Shown: positions 34,395 to 43,659, counted from the stretch's first letter. The stretch is 64,000 nt of DNA from Halomicrobium urmianum (GCF_020217425.1 NZ_CP084090.1:2604001-2668000), one strand, 5' to 3'. Translations and numbers: made by a program. Notes: generated by a model not told the origin, from the sequence alone.

Positions 34395-34748
34395 TTACCA
34401 GATTCTCGCGAGATTCCTGAAGGCGGCCGGACCGCTACGTCGGCGGGCGGAGCCGGTAGTATCGGCAGTTGAGAGCGAACACGTGTCCCTCCCGCACGTC
34501 CCCAGGCCGGCGTAGGTGATCATCCCGGAGACCAGCGGGAGCAGGAACGTCAGGTCCAGCAGCAGGCTGGTCTCCATCGAGATCTGGGCCCGGTCCGAGG
34601 AGATGGCGATGGTGAGGCAGGAGACCACCCCGCCCGTCCCGACGGACGCCCAGAACGGGTTCTCGAACGGCCGTCGCCGCCGTCGTCTCCGGACGGGGTC
34701 CGACGGCTCGGCCGTCTTCCCGTCGGGTGACGCGTCCCTTTTCCTCCT
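34395..34748 (-). CDS. Possible small two-helix membrane protein, start unclear
   Basis: The minus-strand frame has strong G/C third-position preference from about 34710 to 34450. It encodes an Arg-rich stretch (DPVRRRRRRRPFENPF) followed by two hydrophobic segments (VGTGGVVSCLTIAISS and LLLDLTFLLPLVSGMITYAG). No ATG, GTG or TTG lies in frame where a start is expected, although the purine run GAGGAGGAAAAGG at about 34737-34749 looks like a ribosome-binding site. It may be a real gene with a non-standard start, or a 5'-broken one. The product is unrecognised. Confidence 0.3.
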   Translation of the reverse strand, partial: RRKRDASPDGKTAEPSDPVRRRRRRRPFENPFWASVGTGGVVSCLTIAISSDRAQISMETSLLLDLTFLLPLVSGMITYAGLGTCGRDTCSLSTADTTGSARRRSGPAAFRNLARIW

Positions 34749-34766
34749 CGACAGCGTACGCCCGCC

Positions 34767-34964
34767 GTGGTAGCGAAGCTGTTCCTCGCGACGGTGACCG
34801 GCCTGTTCGCCGGTTCGCTGTTCCGGTTTCTCGAAGTACCCATTCCGGCGCCGCCCAACCTCCCCGGCGTGCTCGGCATCGTCGGCATTTACCTCGGGTA
34901 CAAGCTCGTCGAGTGGGCCGACGTCAGCGTCAGCCTGCTGGACGCGCTGAACCGGCTCGTGTGA
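34767..34964 (+). CDS. XapX-domain small membrane protein
   Basis: This 65-residue protein has two hydrophobic segments and the conserved LEVPIPAPPNLPGVLGIVGI core of XapX domain proteins, named from a gene of the E. coli xanthosine locus. Function is unknown; it is presumably an inner-membrane protein. The start codon is GTG. It is divergent from the possible two-helix membrane protein. Confidence 0.8.
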   Translation: MVAKLFLATVTGLFAGSLFRFLEVPIPAPPNLPGVLGIVGIYLGYKLVEWADVSVSLLDALNRLV

Positions 34965-35148
34965 TGAGAGCCGCTCTCGCACCAACGACGGGACTGGGAG
35001 CAAGAGGTACCTGCGAGGAGTGCGTGCTGATACACACGGACGACTGCGGTCCGGCCCGGACTGCCACCGAGCCGACCCCGATTATTTCCGTTATCGCCAT
35101 CTGATTTCCAGTTAAGATTATTTAGCGACGGGTGTCCAGCATCATACC

Positions 35149-35814
35149 ATGCGAACGGCCCTAGCAGTCTGCGTCGCTACGATGTTGCTTTTGAGTGGGT
35201 GCAGTGGAATTTTCGGTAGCCAGAGCGGTCCGTCCGGAGCGGAAACGCCCACGGCCAGTCCGATAGAAGCCGAGACAGAGACCACCGTGCAGGACGGTGG
35301 AACGGCCGAGACTGCAACGGCCACCGCGACCGGGGCAGGAGAAACGCCGGAGCGAGACGTCGCGGCGGTGTTGCTCGATCGGGGCGACATCTCCGCCGGC
35401 TACGTCCTCATGGGGGAACTCCACCGGACGGGAGAGAACCGCTCCGATGACGTGGTCGACCGATCCGTGAGTGAGTGGCACCGGCGGACGTTCCAGCAGA
35501 ACGAGTCAGTGGACGGCCCGCTCCTCGTGACGTCCAGTGCCCGGCGCTACGAGACGGTGGACGATGCGCAGGCGGGGCTGCAGCGGAGGGCTAACCCGTC
35601 CGCCGAGCTGAACGCGTCTGTCCGTCGCACGACGCCGTCGTCGGGGACGGAGATTACGGTCGTGACGTTCCGCTCCGACAGCGGCACCTACGGCGTCACC
35701 GCGCTGTACCGCACGGACGAGGTGCTGCTGACCGTCCAGACGTTCGGGACGGACCGATACCACGAGGCGATGACCGAGGAGCTGCTGTTGAAGATGATCG
35801 GGTACGCGTCCTGA
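35149..35814 (+). CDS. Secreted lipoprotein of unknown function
   Basis: This 221-residue protein has a Sec-type signal MRTALAVCVATMLLLSGC with the lipobox LSGC. A Thr/Glu/Ala-rich spacer of about 45 residues follows, then a globular domain (DRGDISAGYVLMGELHRTG ... TEITVVTFRSDSGTYGVTAL) without a family I recognise. A TATA-like ATTATTTAG (35117-35125) lies about 27 bases upstream. It is convergent with the giant CARDB protein, ending 24 bases from its stop, which makes it a positional but weak candidate for an accessory or protective partner. Confidence 0.75.
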   Translation: MRTALAVCVATMLLLSGCSGIFGSQSGPSGAETPTASPIEAETETTVQDGGTAETATATATGAGETPERDVAAVLLDRGDISAGYVLMGELHRTGENRSDDVVDRSVSEWHRRTFQQNESVDGPLLVTSSARRYETVDDAQAGLQRRANPSAELNASVRRTTPSSGTEITVVTFRSDSGTYGVTALYRTDEVLLTVQTFGTDRYHEAMTEELLLKMIGYAS

Positions 35815-35838
35815 ACGGGGGCCCCGCGACGGTCGGCG

Positions 35839-38800
35839 TCACCCGTTCGAGACGGCGTCGAAGTCCTGCTTGAACTGGTCGCTCGTCCGGTCGAAGGTCT
35901 CGACGTCGTAGCCCTTCCGCTGGATGGCTTCGCGGGCCGAGTCGCCCTCGTTGGCCGCGCGCTCGTAGGTCTTCGTCGCCGTCGCATCGGGCACGTACAT
36001 CGACCCCGTGACGTCGTCGCTCGCTTCGACCGTGAGGTCCGTCCCCTCGGCGAACTCGTCGGTCCGGCCCGTCACGTCGCCCAGCCGCTGGCTGAGCTGG
36101 GACGTCTTGGAGACGGCCGTCCCCGGGTTCCCGCCGCTGTAGACCTCGTAGATCCGTTCGACGGTCACGGTGTCGCCCTGCTTGGCGACGACCATCGCGT
36201 CGACGTCGCCCGACTGCACGGCGCTGGACTCGAATCCCTGCAGGACGTACGTACCGTCTTCCAGGTCTTCTAACTGGTTGAAGCTCTTCGCGACGCGCGC
36301 GTTCTCTGCCTTCGCGAGCCGCTTGCTGGCGGTCACCTCCGCCAGGTCGCCGGCGTTCTCGACGTCGTCCAGCTTTGCGCCGTCGACACGCCGGGAGACG
36401 TCGGCGGACTCGTCGGCGTATCTGAGCGACTCCGCCGCGTCCTGGAGGTCCTCGGGGTCGCGCCCGGATTTGACGTACTGGCGGACCGTCTCACGGGAGA
36501 GGCCGTATTCGTCGAGCAGGGTCCGCGCCGAGTCCGCGATCCGCCCGACGTTGCGCTCGTTTTTCATGAGCCGCTCGATCGCCTCCGTGCTGAGTCCGAG
36601 CGTCTCGTCGAGGTACGTACCCGGCGTCCCGTCGTAGAGCCGGTTGACAGCCCGGACGCGGTTGCCCCGGAACTGGTCGATCCGACCCAGGATCCGCTGC
36701 AACTGGAGGCGCTCGCCGAGGCTCCCGGCGCGTCGCAGCTTCGATATCTTGGGCATCGCGGAGCCGACGTCGCCGGCCAGGGGGATGATGCCGAACGCGG
36801 CCAGGGCCGCCTCGCCGCCCTGGCCGGTGTCGAGCGCGACGAGGAAGTCGCGGACGTCGCCGGCCGCGACGAATCCGGAGGCGATCCAGCCGGCGGTGTA
36901 CTCGGACTTGTCGTCGACGCCCTCGGGCCAGCACCCGAGGCCGCAGAGCGCGCCCAGGGCGAACGACGAGGGGTCCTGCACGGGCTCGTCGTTCTCGATC
37001 CGGACGTGGTAGCTGTCGACGCCCTCCTCGACGATGATCGGGTAGCGGCCGAGCGTGTCGCCGCTGGCGCGGACGACCGCCGTCGTCGAGCCGGTCGCCA
37101 GCTCCTCGTCGAAGGCGAACTCGCCGTCGTCGTCGGTCCGGGCCGTGTGGCCGTCGATCTCGACGGTGACGTCCCGGAGGACCGTCCCGTCGAACAGCGT
37201 CACTTTCCCTGAGACGGAGGCGGCGTCACCGACCGTGATCGAGACCTCCTCGGTCGCTGCGGCGTCGTATTCGACGACGCGCGAGACGCGGGCCTCGGTC
37301 CCCGGATAGACCGTCACGGAGTAGGTTCCGCTGGAGAGGCCCGCAAACCGCACGGTACCGTCCTGCCCGGCGACCTTCGACCGCCCGCCGTCGGCGTTGA
37401 TGCCGACGACGGTCCCCGGGACTGGTTCTCCGCTGGCGTCGGTGGCCTCGACGACCAGCGCGTCGCCGGTCTCGACGGTCAGCGCGTCCTCGATGACCGA
37501 GCGGGCGTAGAGGTACTTCTCGGTGTCGGCCCCCCGGACAGTGACCCGCAGGTCGTAGCTGCCGGCGTTCAGGTACTCGGGGACGGGCAGGTCACGCTCG
37601 ACGGTGGTCGTCGCCTCCGCGAGTACGTCCGTGGTCTGCTCGTCCAGGGTCTGCCACCCGTCCTCGGTCCGGACCTCGTAGACGAGCCGCACGTACCGCT
37701 TCTCGTCGTCGCGGGAGGTGACCCGCGTCGTCGCCGGGAGGTCGTCGAGGGGTTCGTGGGCCCCGTCCGCGACGTCGAAGTGACGGACGCCGATCTGCTC
37801 CTCGGGCTCCCTGACCTCGAAGAGTCCGCTCCGCCGGGCGGTCGCGACGCTCTCCCCGACGTCCGAGTCGACGACCTCGACTGCGACGTCGTACGCGCCC
37901 GGCTCGACCGGGTTCGGATCGCGTGCCTCGGTCGTCCAGGAGACCTCGGCCGTGCCGCTCTCGCCCGGTGCCAGCGTGAGTCGATCGCCGCGCGTGACCG
38001 TCGTTCCGGGGCCGTCCCCGTGCTCGATCCGGTAGCGTACCTCGTAGGTCTCCTCGGTCGCGCCGCGGTTCTCGACGGTCGCCTCGAGGAGCACCTGGTC
38101 ACCGGGCTCGTACTCGGGATTCGAACTCGCTACCCCGGTCAGCTCGGCCCCGCCGTCGCCGACGCGGAAGATCGGCTCGGCGCGTTCAGCGTCGAGCGCC
38201 CGGTCACTGGTCCGGTTCGCGAAGACGATCGCCTCGTGAGCGTAGGCGCCCACTGGAGCGTCCACGGGCAAGTCGGTCTCGAACCGAAGGACGTCAGTTT
38301 CACCCGGGCCGACGGTGACGGTCCGCTCCGTCTCGTCCAGAGGACCGCCGTCCGGTCCGTCGAACGCACTCCGGACGAGGAACGTGTGTTCGATCGGGCC
38401 GTCGTTGTCGACCCTGACGTCCACGACTGCGGTATCGCCCGCGGCGTAGGTCTCCGACCGGCTCTCGACGGCGGCGATCCGGGCGTCCACGTCACCGGGA
38501 CCCAGCACCTCGAAAGCTCCCCGTCGGCGTTCGTCGTCCAACCGCGTCCGGAGGTCGTCGCGATCGCTCTCTTTCCAGACCGCCGCGTACCCGTCGTACT
38601 CCCCGCCCGGCGCGTCGTCCTCGACCCGCCACGACAGGGAGACGGTCCGCCGCTCGCCCGGTGCCAGCGTCACTGTCCGACCCGTCGAGGCGTCGCCGTC
38701 GTACTCCTCACCGTCCGGTCCGATCGCCGAGTAGCCCACGAAGAAGGTGTGGTGGGACGCCCCGGTGTTCTCGACGACGGCCCTGGCGTCGACCGATTCG

Positions 38801-40461
38801 CCCGCGGCGAACTCGCCGCGTTCGACATCGAAGTCGACGATCCGGGCGCCCGCGTCGTCGACGACCTCGAACACGTCGCTGCCGCTGACGTCGTCCAGCC
38901 GCGTCCGGAGGTCGTCGCGGTCGCTCTCCTGCCACGCGCTCAGCCTGACGCCGTACGATCCCGTCGGCGCGCCGTCCTCGACCGTCAACTCGAGGTCCAC
39001 AACGCGCTGCTCGCCCGGCGCCAGCGTCACCGTCTTCCCGGTCGTCTCGTCGTTGTCGTACAGCTCGCCGTCCGGCCCGACCACGGAGTAGCCCACGAAG
39101 TACGTGTGGTCGACGTTGCCCGTGTTCTCGACCGTCGCCGTCGCGTCGACCGTCTCGCCGGGCGTGAACTCCCCGCCCCCCACGCTCGCGTCGACGATCT
39201 CGGCGTCGACCTCCGGCGGCTCCGCGACGCCGAAGGCGTCGGACCGGCGCGCGGCGTCCAGTCGCGTCCGCAAGTTGTCACGGTCGCTCTCCTTCCAGAC
39301 CGCCGCGTACCCGTCATACTCGCCCGCAGGCGCGTCGCTCTCGACGTCCCACTCAAGCGACACCGTGTGCCGCTCGCCCGGCGCCAGCGTCACGGTCCGA
39401 CCCGTCGAGGCGTCGTTGTCGTACAGCTCGCCGTCCGGCCCGACCACGGAGTAGCCCACGAAGTACGTGTGGTCGACGTTGCCCGTGTTCTCGACCGTCG
39501 CCGTCGCGTCGACCGTCTCGCCGGCTCGATGCTCTCCGGAATCGACGTCGAATCCGACGAGCCGCGCGTCGACCTCCGTCGGCTCCGCGACGCCGAAGGC
39601 GTCGGACCGTCGCGCACTGTCGAGGCGCGTCCGGAGGTCGTCGCGGTCGCTCTCCTCCCACACCGCGACGAACCCGTCGTACTCGCCCGCCGGCGCGTCG
39701 CTCTCGACAGTCCACGAGAGCGACACCGTGCGCCGCTCGCCCGGCGCCAGCGTCACCGTCTTCCCGGTCGTCTCGTCGTTGTCGTACAGCTCGCCGTCCG
39801 GCCCGACCACGGAGTAGCCCACGAAGTACGTGTGGTCGACGTTGCCCGTGTTCTCGACCGTCGCCGTCGCGTCGACCGTCTCGCCGTCGTCGAACTCCCC
39901 GGCGTCGACGTCGACTCCGCCGATCTGCGCGTCGATCGTCTCCTCTGCCACGCGGAATCCGTCGGATCGGCGCGCGTCGTCGAGGCGGGTCCGCAGGTCG
40001 TCGCGGTCGCTCTCTTTCCACAGCGCCGCGTACCCGTCGTAGTAGCCCGCAGGCGCGTCGCTCTCGACCGCCCACTCCAGCGAAACGGTCGTCCGCTCGC
40101 CGGGCGCCAGCGTCACTGTCCGCCCGGTCGTCCCGTCGTTCTCGCGGTAGGTCCCGTCTGGGTCCACGGCCGCGTAGCCGACGAAGAACGTGTGAGTCGT
40201 CGTGCCCGTGTTCTCGACCGTCGCCGTCGCCGCGACCGATTCTCCCGCAGTGAACTCGCCCGATTGCTGTCGGAAGTCGACGATGCGCCCGTCGACCGAC
40301 GCCGCACTGACGCTCGGTGCTGTCCCACCGGTCTGTTCGGCGTCGGCGACCGTCGCTCCACCCGCTACCTGACCCGCCGAAACCGCGCCCGCGACCGGGG
40401 CGGTGGCCAGTAACACCGCCATCGCGACCGCGAGGCCGGCCCGAGTAACCTCTCCGTTCAT
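35839..40461 (-). CDS. Giant CARDB-repeat exported protein with pretoxin-like and nuclease-like C-terminus
   Basis: This 1540-residue protein begins with a Sec signal (RAGLAVAMAVLLATAPVAGA). Residues about 58-840 hold seven CARDB-type beta-sandwich repeats, the first five very alike (ATVENTGNVDHTYFVGYS, TVTLAPGERRTVSL, WKESDRDDLRTRLD). Two carboxypeptidase-regulatory-like domains follow (about 1010-1155). A hydrophobic segment comes next (GWIASGFVAAGDVRDF, LAAFGIIPLAGDVGSAM) resembling the pretoxin linkers of polymorphic toxins. The last 135 residues (SGDVDAMVV, then RIYEVYSGG and SKTSQLSQRL) recall the D...ExK order of restriction-endonuclease folds, but the lysine position is Tyr. No cell-wall anchor (PGF-CTERM) is present. 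The toxin reading is inference. Confidence 0.8.
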   Translation of the reverse strand: MNGEVTRAGLAVAMAVLLATAPVAGAVSAGQVAGGATVADAEQTGGTAPSVSAASVDGRIVDFRQQSGEFTAGESVAATATVENTGTTTHTFFVGYAAVDPDGTYRENDGTTGRTVTLAPGERTTVSLEWAVESDAPAGYYDGYAALWKESDRDDLRTRLDDARRSDGFRVAEETIDAQIGGVDVDAGEFDDGETVDATATVENTGNVDHTYFVGYSVVGPDGELYDNDETTGKTVTLAPGERRTVSLSWTVESDAPAGEYDGFVAVWEESDRDDLRTRLDSARRSDAFGVAEPTEVDARLVGFDVDSGEHRAGETVDATATVENTGNVDHTYFVGYSVVGPDGELYDNDASTGRTVTLAPGERHTVSLEWDVESDAPAGEYDGYAAVWKESDRDNLRTRLDAARRSDAFGVAEPPEVDAEIVDASVGGGEFTPGETVDATATVENTGNVDHTYFVGYSVVGPDGELYDNDETTGKTVTLAPGEQRVVDLELTVEDGAPTGSYGVRLSAWQESDRDDLRTRLDDVSGSDVFEVVDDAGARIVDFDVERGEFAAGESVDARAVVENTGASHHTFFVGYSAIGPDGEEYDGDASTGRTVTLAPGERRTVSLSWRVEDDAPGGEYDGYAAVWKESDRDDLRTRLDDERRRGAFEVLGPGDVDARIAAVESRSETYAAGDTAVVDVRVDNDGPIEHTFLVRSAFDGPDGGPLDETERTVTVGPGETDVLRFETDLPVDAPVGAYAHEAIVFANRTSDRALDAERAEPIFRVGDGGAELTGVASSNPEYEPGDQVLLEATVENRGATEETYEVRYRIEHGDGPGTTVTRGDRLTLAPGESGTAEVSWTTEARDPNPVEPGAYDVAVEVVDSDVGESVATARRSGLFEVREPEEQIGVRHFDVADGAHEPLDDLPATTRVTSRDDEKRYVRLVYEVRTEDGWQTLDEQTTDVLAEATTTVERDLPVPEYLNAGSYDLRVTVRGADTEKYLYARSVIEDALTVETGDALVVEATDASGEPVPGTVVGINADGGRSKVAGQDGTVRFAGLSSGTYSVTVYPGTEARVSRVVEYDAAATEEVSITVGDAASVSGKVTLFDGTVLRDVTVEIDGHTARTDDDGEFAFDEELATGSTTAVVRASGDTLGRYPIIVEEGVDSYHVRIENDEPVQDPSSFALGALCGLGCWPEGVDDKSEYTAGWIASGFVAAGDVRDFLVALDTGQGGEAALAAFGIIPLAGDVGSAMPKISKLRRAGSLGERLQLQRILGRIDQFRGNRVRAVNRLYDGTPGTYLDETLGLSTEAIERLMKNERNVGRIADSARTLLDEYGLSRETVRQYVKSGRDPEDLQDAAESLRYADESADVSRRVDGAKLDDVENAGDLAEVTASKRLAKAENARVAKSFNQLEDLEDGTYVLQGFESSAVQSGDVDAMVVAKQGDTVTVERIYEVYSGGNPGTAVSKTSQLSQRLGDVTGRTDEFAEGTDLTVEASDDVTGSMYVPDATATKTYERAANEGDSAREAIQRKGYDVETFDRTSDQFKQDFDAVSNG
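38460..40310 (-). repeat. Tandem 363-bp CARDB-coding repeats
   Basis: Consecutive units are spaced by 363 bases (121 residues). In three neighbouring units (starting at about 39051, 39414 and 39777) a run of about 110 bases is identical, covering the part that encodes FVGYSVVGPDGELYDND. Such near-identity at DNA level points to recent unequal exchange and makes copy-number variation likely. Confidence 0.85.
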
Positions 40462-40773
40462 ACCCATCTAGACTGTTGCATTTGCAATAGCTCCTGTGAT
40501 TAAATGGTAAGTATTCGCAAACATAGCTGGGAGTATCAGCCACTCTCCTTTGAGGATGGGATCCTGCGCCGTATCACTGTGGTACGATTCGCACCGGGCG
40601 TCGCTACCGGCGCGCGCCGGAAGAGATAGAGCAGCTACCCACGACGGAGCGTCTCGGTCGATGTCCAGTCACTCGACACAACCGGCAGGGATACGTGTCG
40701 ATCTACCTCCGGTATCCTCCCCACTACTCTGGTGATCCAGTGCCTTGACTACGTGTCAATTCGGTATCTTGCC
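40462..40773. other. Divergent intergenic region of giant protein and cupredoxin genes
   Basis: This region of about 312 bases holds promoters for both genes. The minus-strand CCATTTAATC near 40500 is a likely TATA element for the giant protein. The inverted repeat TTGCA-TT-TGCAA (40476-40487) lies between it and the start and could be an operator. No gene is seen. Confidence 0.4.
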
Positions 40774-42147
40774 ATGGGAGATGATACCGTAAGCCGTCGT
40801 CGGATCCTGCAGTCCAGTGTCGTGGCAGGACTGGCAGGCCTCACTGGCCGTCAGGCGACCCGAACAGCGAGCGCCGCTGCTACACAGGCTGGACAGACGT
40901 CGCAGGGAGAGGAGTGCCCTCGTTCCGATTGTATCCACTCGACGCTCGGCTACACCGGCATCTCGACCGGCGAGGCAATCGAGATACCGGACGGCCTGCG
41001 GCCGGATCACGAGGTCGAGTTGGTGACGCGACCGCGCGAACGGGGCGGCGGTGAGGCCGCCACTGTCCCCGAGTCCTTCTTCGAACCGGTCGGGTTGGCA
41101 ATCGAGTCGGGGGATATCGTGCAGTTCACGCCGACGTCACCCGGCCACACGGTGACGGCGTATCACCCGCAGCGCGGACGACAGCGTCGGATCCCGGAAA
41201 ACGCATCGCCGTTTTCCTCGTCAGTGCTCGGGACTGATGCGGTCTGGCTGTATCGCTTCGACGAACCGGGCGTGTACGACCTTCGGTGCACGGCGCACGA
41301 ACTGTTCGGCATGGCGATGCGAATCGTCGTCGGTGGAGGGGAACCGGACCTCGGTGAGACGGGAGACGGCAATCGCCGACCGCCCGCCCTGACCGCTGGG
41401 CTGGTGCTGGACGACGACGCGGTCGCTCCCGAACGGATCGTCGAGGAGGGGACGGTCAGCTGGAACGCCCTCGACGACGCGAGCAAACAGCTCCTGGTCG
41501 AGTTCCAGCAGCCGGCGGAACCGGACGCGGCCTCCGAGGACGGCGAGAGATCAGCGTCGGGGGCGGACGGTGACGCAGTCGTGGAGATCGTCGACCACGA
41601 GCTGGTCGTCGAGGAAGGCGAGTTCGGCGACGAGGTCTACGTCGCGGCGACCGTCGAGAACACGGGCGCCGCACCGTCGGGGACGATCGAGCTCACCGCC
41701 GACTGGTACGACGCCAGCGGCGACTACATGGACAACGACAGCGCGTTTCTCCAGTCGCTCGGAGCCGGAGAAGCGTGGGCCGCGCGCGTACCCTACCTCG
41801 GCACGAACCCCGGCGACGTCGATAGCTACCAGTTCGACGGCGAGTACGACGCCGAGACGCCGCCGATGAACCCCGACGGACTGACCCTCCGGGGGAGCGA
41901 GATGAACGTCGGCGACGGCGAGGTCGTGATACGTGGCGAGGTCGTGAACGAGCGCGGAGCGGACGTGTCGTACATCGAAGCGACCGGCAAGGTTTACGAC
42001 GCCGACGGCGTCCTTCTCGGGGACGAATACACGAACGTCACTGACGTACCCGCCGGGGAAACGTGGACCTTCGAGACGACGTGGCTCACCGATCGAGCGG
42101 GGGAAGCCGTCGACTTCGACGTCTGGGTGACTGATACAGCCGTCTGA
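40774..42147 (+). CDS. Tat-exported cupredoxin (halocyanin-like) with C-terminal FxLYD-like domains
   Basis: This 457-residue protein starts with a twin-arginine signal (SRRRILQSSVVAGLAGL). A cupredoxin domain at about residues 50-200 has the type-1 copper ligands His in SPGHTVTAYH and Cys, His and Met in DLRCTAHELFGMAM. The second half carries two beta-rich modules (VYVAATVENTGAAPSGTIEL and VVIRGEVVNERGADVSYIEA) of the FxLYD/CARDB type. It may carry electrons at the cell surface or bind copper. No lipobox is seen. The ATG at 40774 is chosen so that the Tat motif lies near the N-terminus; an upstream start at 40732 is not needed. Confidence 0.82.
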   Translation: MGDDTVSRRRILQSSVVAGLAGLTGRQATRTASAAATQAGQTSQGEECPRSDCIHSTLGYTGISTGEAIEIPDGLRPDHEVELVTRPRERGGGEAATVPESFFEPVGLAIESGDIVQFTPTSPGHTVTAYHPQRGRQRRIPENASPFSSSVLGTDAVWLYRFDEPGVYDLRCTAHELFGMAMRIVVGGGEPDLGETGDGNRRPPALTAGLVLDDDAVAPERIVEEGTVSWNALDDASKQLLVEFQQPAEPDAASEDGERSASGADGDAVVEIVDHELVVEEGEFGDEVYVAATVENTGAAPSGTIELTADWYDASGDYMDNDSAFLQSLGAGEAWAARVPYLGTNPGDVDSYQFDGEYDAETPPMNPDGLTLRGSEMNVGDGEVVIRGEVVNERGADVSYIEATGKVYDADGVLLGDEYTNVTDVPAGETWTFETTWLTDRAGEAVDFDVWVTDTAV

Positions 42148-42428
42148 GCAGCGGGCCGTCGAGACACTTCACCTCGACATTACTGTTTCTCCGCGGTTAC
42201 TCGAATCCGTACGGGAACTCACCCCCCGCGTCGATCCCAGGCAGTGCCGCAGAGCACGTGTCGCCGTTCGCAACTGATGGTCCACCTCAGTCGATTACGG
42301 CCGACGTAGACGGTATCGTCGGTGATCTATTCGATCCGTTGACTGGTCTGGTTCTCCACCACGCCCGGGTTCTGGACCCCGTGTTCACGCTCTAATCGAC
42401 GGGGCCCGAGGGGCGTGGGGTGCGAGGT

Positions 42429-43520
42429 TCACGCGCGGTACTCCAGTGCCTCGTTCGATCGTTCGAGGATCGCTTCCGGATCGAGGTCGCAGTCCCGCCA
42501 GGCGGGGAGCCAGTCGTCGTCTCCGGGCCGGCGGACGGACCCGGCGTACTCGTCGACCTGCGCGCGCTCGTCGCCGCGGTCGTAGTCGAGCCCGTTGAAA
42601 CCGGCGTCGACGGCGTAGCGGTCGATGGCCCGCTCGGCCTCGCGGCGGTAGCGCTCGCCGAGGGCGTCGTAGTCGACGGCGACGTCGCGATCTTCGAGGA
42701 CGCGGACGAGCGCCTGTCCGACCTCGTCGCACATGTCGCCCAGCCCCGACGGCCCCGCGACGGCGCGGTGGTCGTGCTCGTGGGTGCCGAGGTCGACCTG
42801 AGCGCTGCCGTCGAAGCCGACGGCGTCGTACGCGTCGCCGAGCGTGCCGACCTCCAGACCCCACCCCGGCTGGGCGCGCAGGGACCGGACGACGTCGCTC
42901 GTCGCCGCGAACTCCCCCGACAGCGCGTAGCGGAAGGCGAGCAGGTAGTCGACCACGGGGTCGTCGACCAGCCCGTCCAGCGCGCGCAGCAGCGGTCGGA
43001 CGAAGAGTCGGAACAGGCGGCCGTAGAGGCGGTCGTTCTCGACGCGGGCGTAGTAGCCCTTGGCGAACCCGTACCCCTCGGAGAGTGGGTACAGCAGCCG
43101 CGGGACGTGGCTGGCCGAGTACGTTGTCGCGTCGGCGTCGTGGACGGCGACGAACTCCCGGCGCGCGGCCAGCCCCAGCGCGAGCCACACGTCCCGGCCC
43201 TTGCCGGCCGCGCCGTCCAGCCCGGCCTCCGCGAGGTGGTCCTCCACGGCGGGGGCGTTACACCACAGGAGGGTCGCGTCGACGTCGAAGTCGTCGATCC
43301 ACGCGGCGACGTCGCCGACGCGGTCCTCGCCGGCCCGCAGCGCCACGTACACGTCAGCCGGGTCGACCGCCGCCAGCGTCGAGAGGACCCGCTCGGCGGC
43401 CAGGGTCGCGTGGTCCCGCGCGGTCATCGGGACGACCACCGCCGCGCGATCGGTCGGTGCCGGCGGGTCGGCTCCGCCGTAGTCGTGGAGCGTCGCGATC
43501 CGCTCCTGGACGTACTCCAT
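42429..43520 (-). CDS. Glycosyltransferase related to glucosyl-3-phosphoglycerate synthases (GT81-like)
   Basis: This 363-residue cytoplasmic protein has a GT-A fold. AAVVVPMTARDHATL marks the nucleotide-sugar site, EFVAVHDADATTY holds the DxD-type metal motif, and GYGFAKGYYARVENDRLYGR and QPGWGLEVGTLGDAYD match the GpgS/MpgS family. These enzymes make glucosyl- or mannosyl-3-phosphoglycerate for compatible solutes or lipopolysaccharides; the acceptor in haloarchaea is uncertain. The ATG at 43520 gives MEYVQERIATLHDYG, which aligns with the family; the longer frame is a shadow. Confidence 0.75.
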   Translation of the reverse strand: MEYVQERIATLHDYGGADPPAPTDRAAVVVPMTARDHATLAAERVLSTLAAVDPADVYVALRAGEDRVGDVAAWIDDFDVDATLLWCNAPAVEDHLAEAGLDGAAGKGRDVWLALGLAARREFVAVHDADATTYSASHVPRLLYPLSEGYGFAKGYYARVENDRLYGRLFRLFVRPLLRALDGLVDDPVVDYLLAFRYALSGEFAATSDVVRSLRAQPGWGLEVGTLGDAYDAVGFDGSAQVDLGTHEHDHRAVAGPSGLGDMCDEVGQALVRVLEDRDVAVDYDALGERYRREAERAIDRYAVDAGFNGLDYDRGDERAQVDEYAGSVRRPGDDDWLPAWRDCDLDPEAILERSNEALEYRA

Positions 43521-43659
43521 CTGGCTCCGAGTTGGCGTCGACCGGGAAAACGCTGCCGTCTGCGCTCGGCGGCGGTCCGTCGGCAGGTGCCGGTCGCCGT
43601 CTCCGGGTCGTCGGTCCGCGGCCGCGAGCTTTTTTCCGTTCGGGCACGGACCACCGTCC

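Noticed and set aside
34965-35148. Possible tRNA or small RNA before the lipoprotein gene
   Set aside because: No cloverleaf pairing or conserved tRNA bases could be found by eye.
38460-40310. Regular repeats considered as a CRISPR array
   Set aside because: The unit is 363 bases, fully coding, with no short repeats and unique spacers.
37756-40413. 885-codon plus-strand frame opposite the giant protein
   Set aside because: It mirrors the CARDB repeats on the other strand and has no signal or domain of its own.
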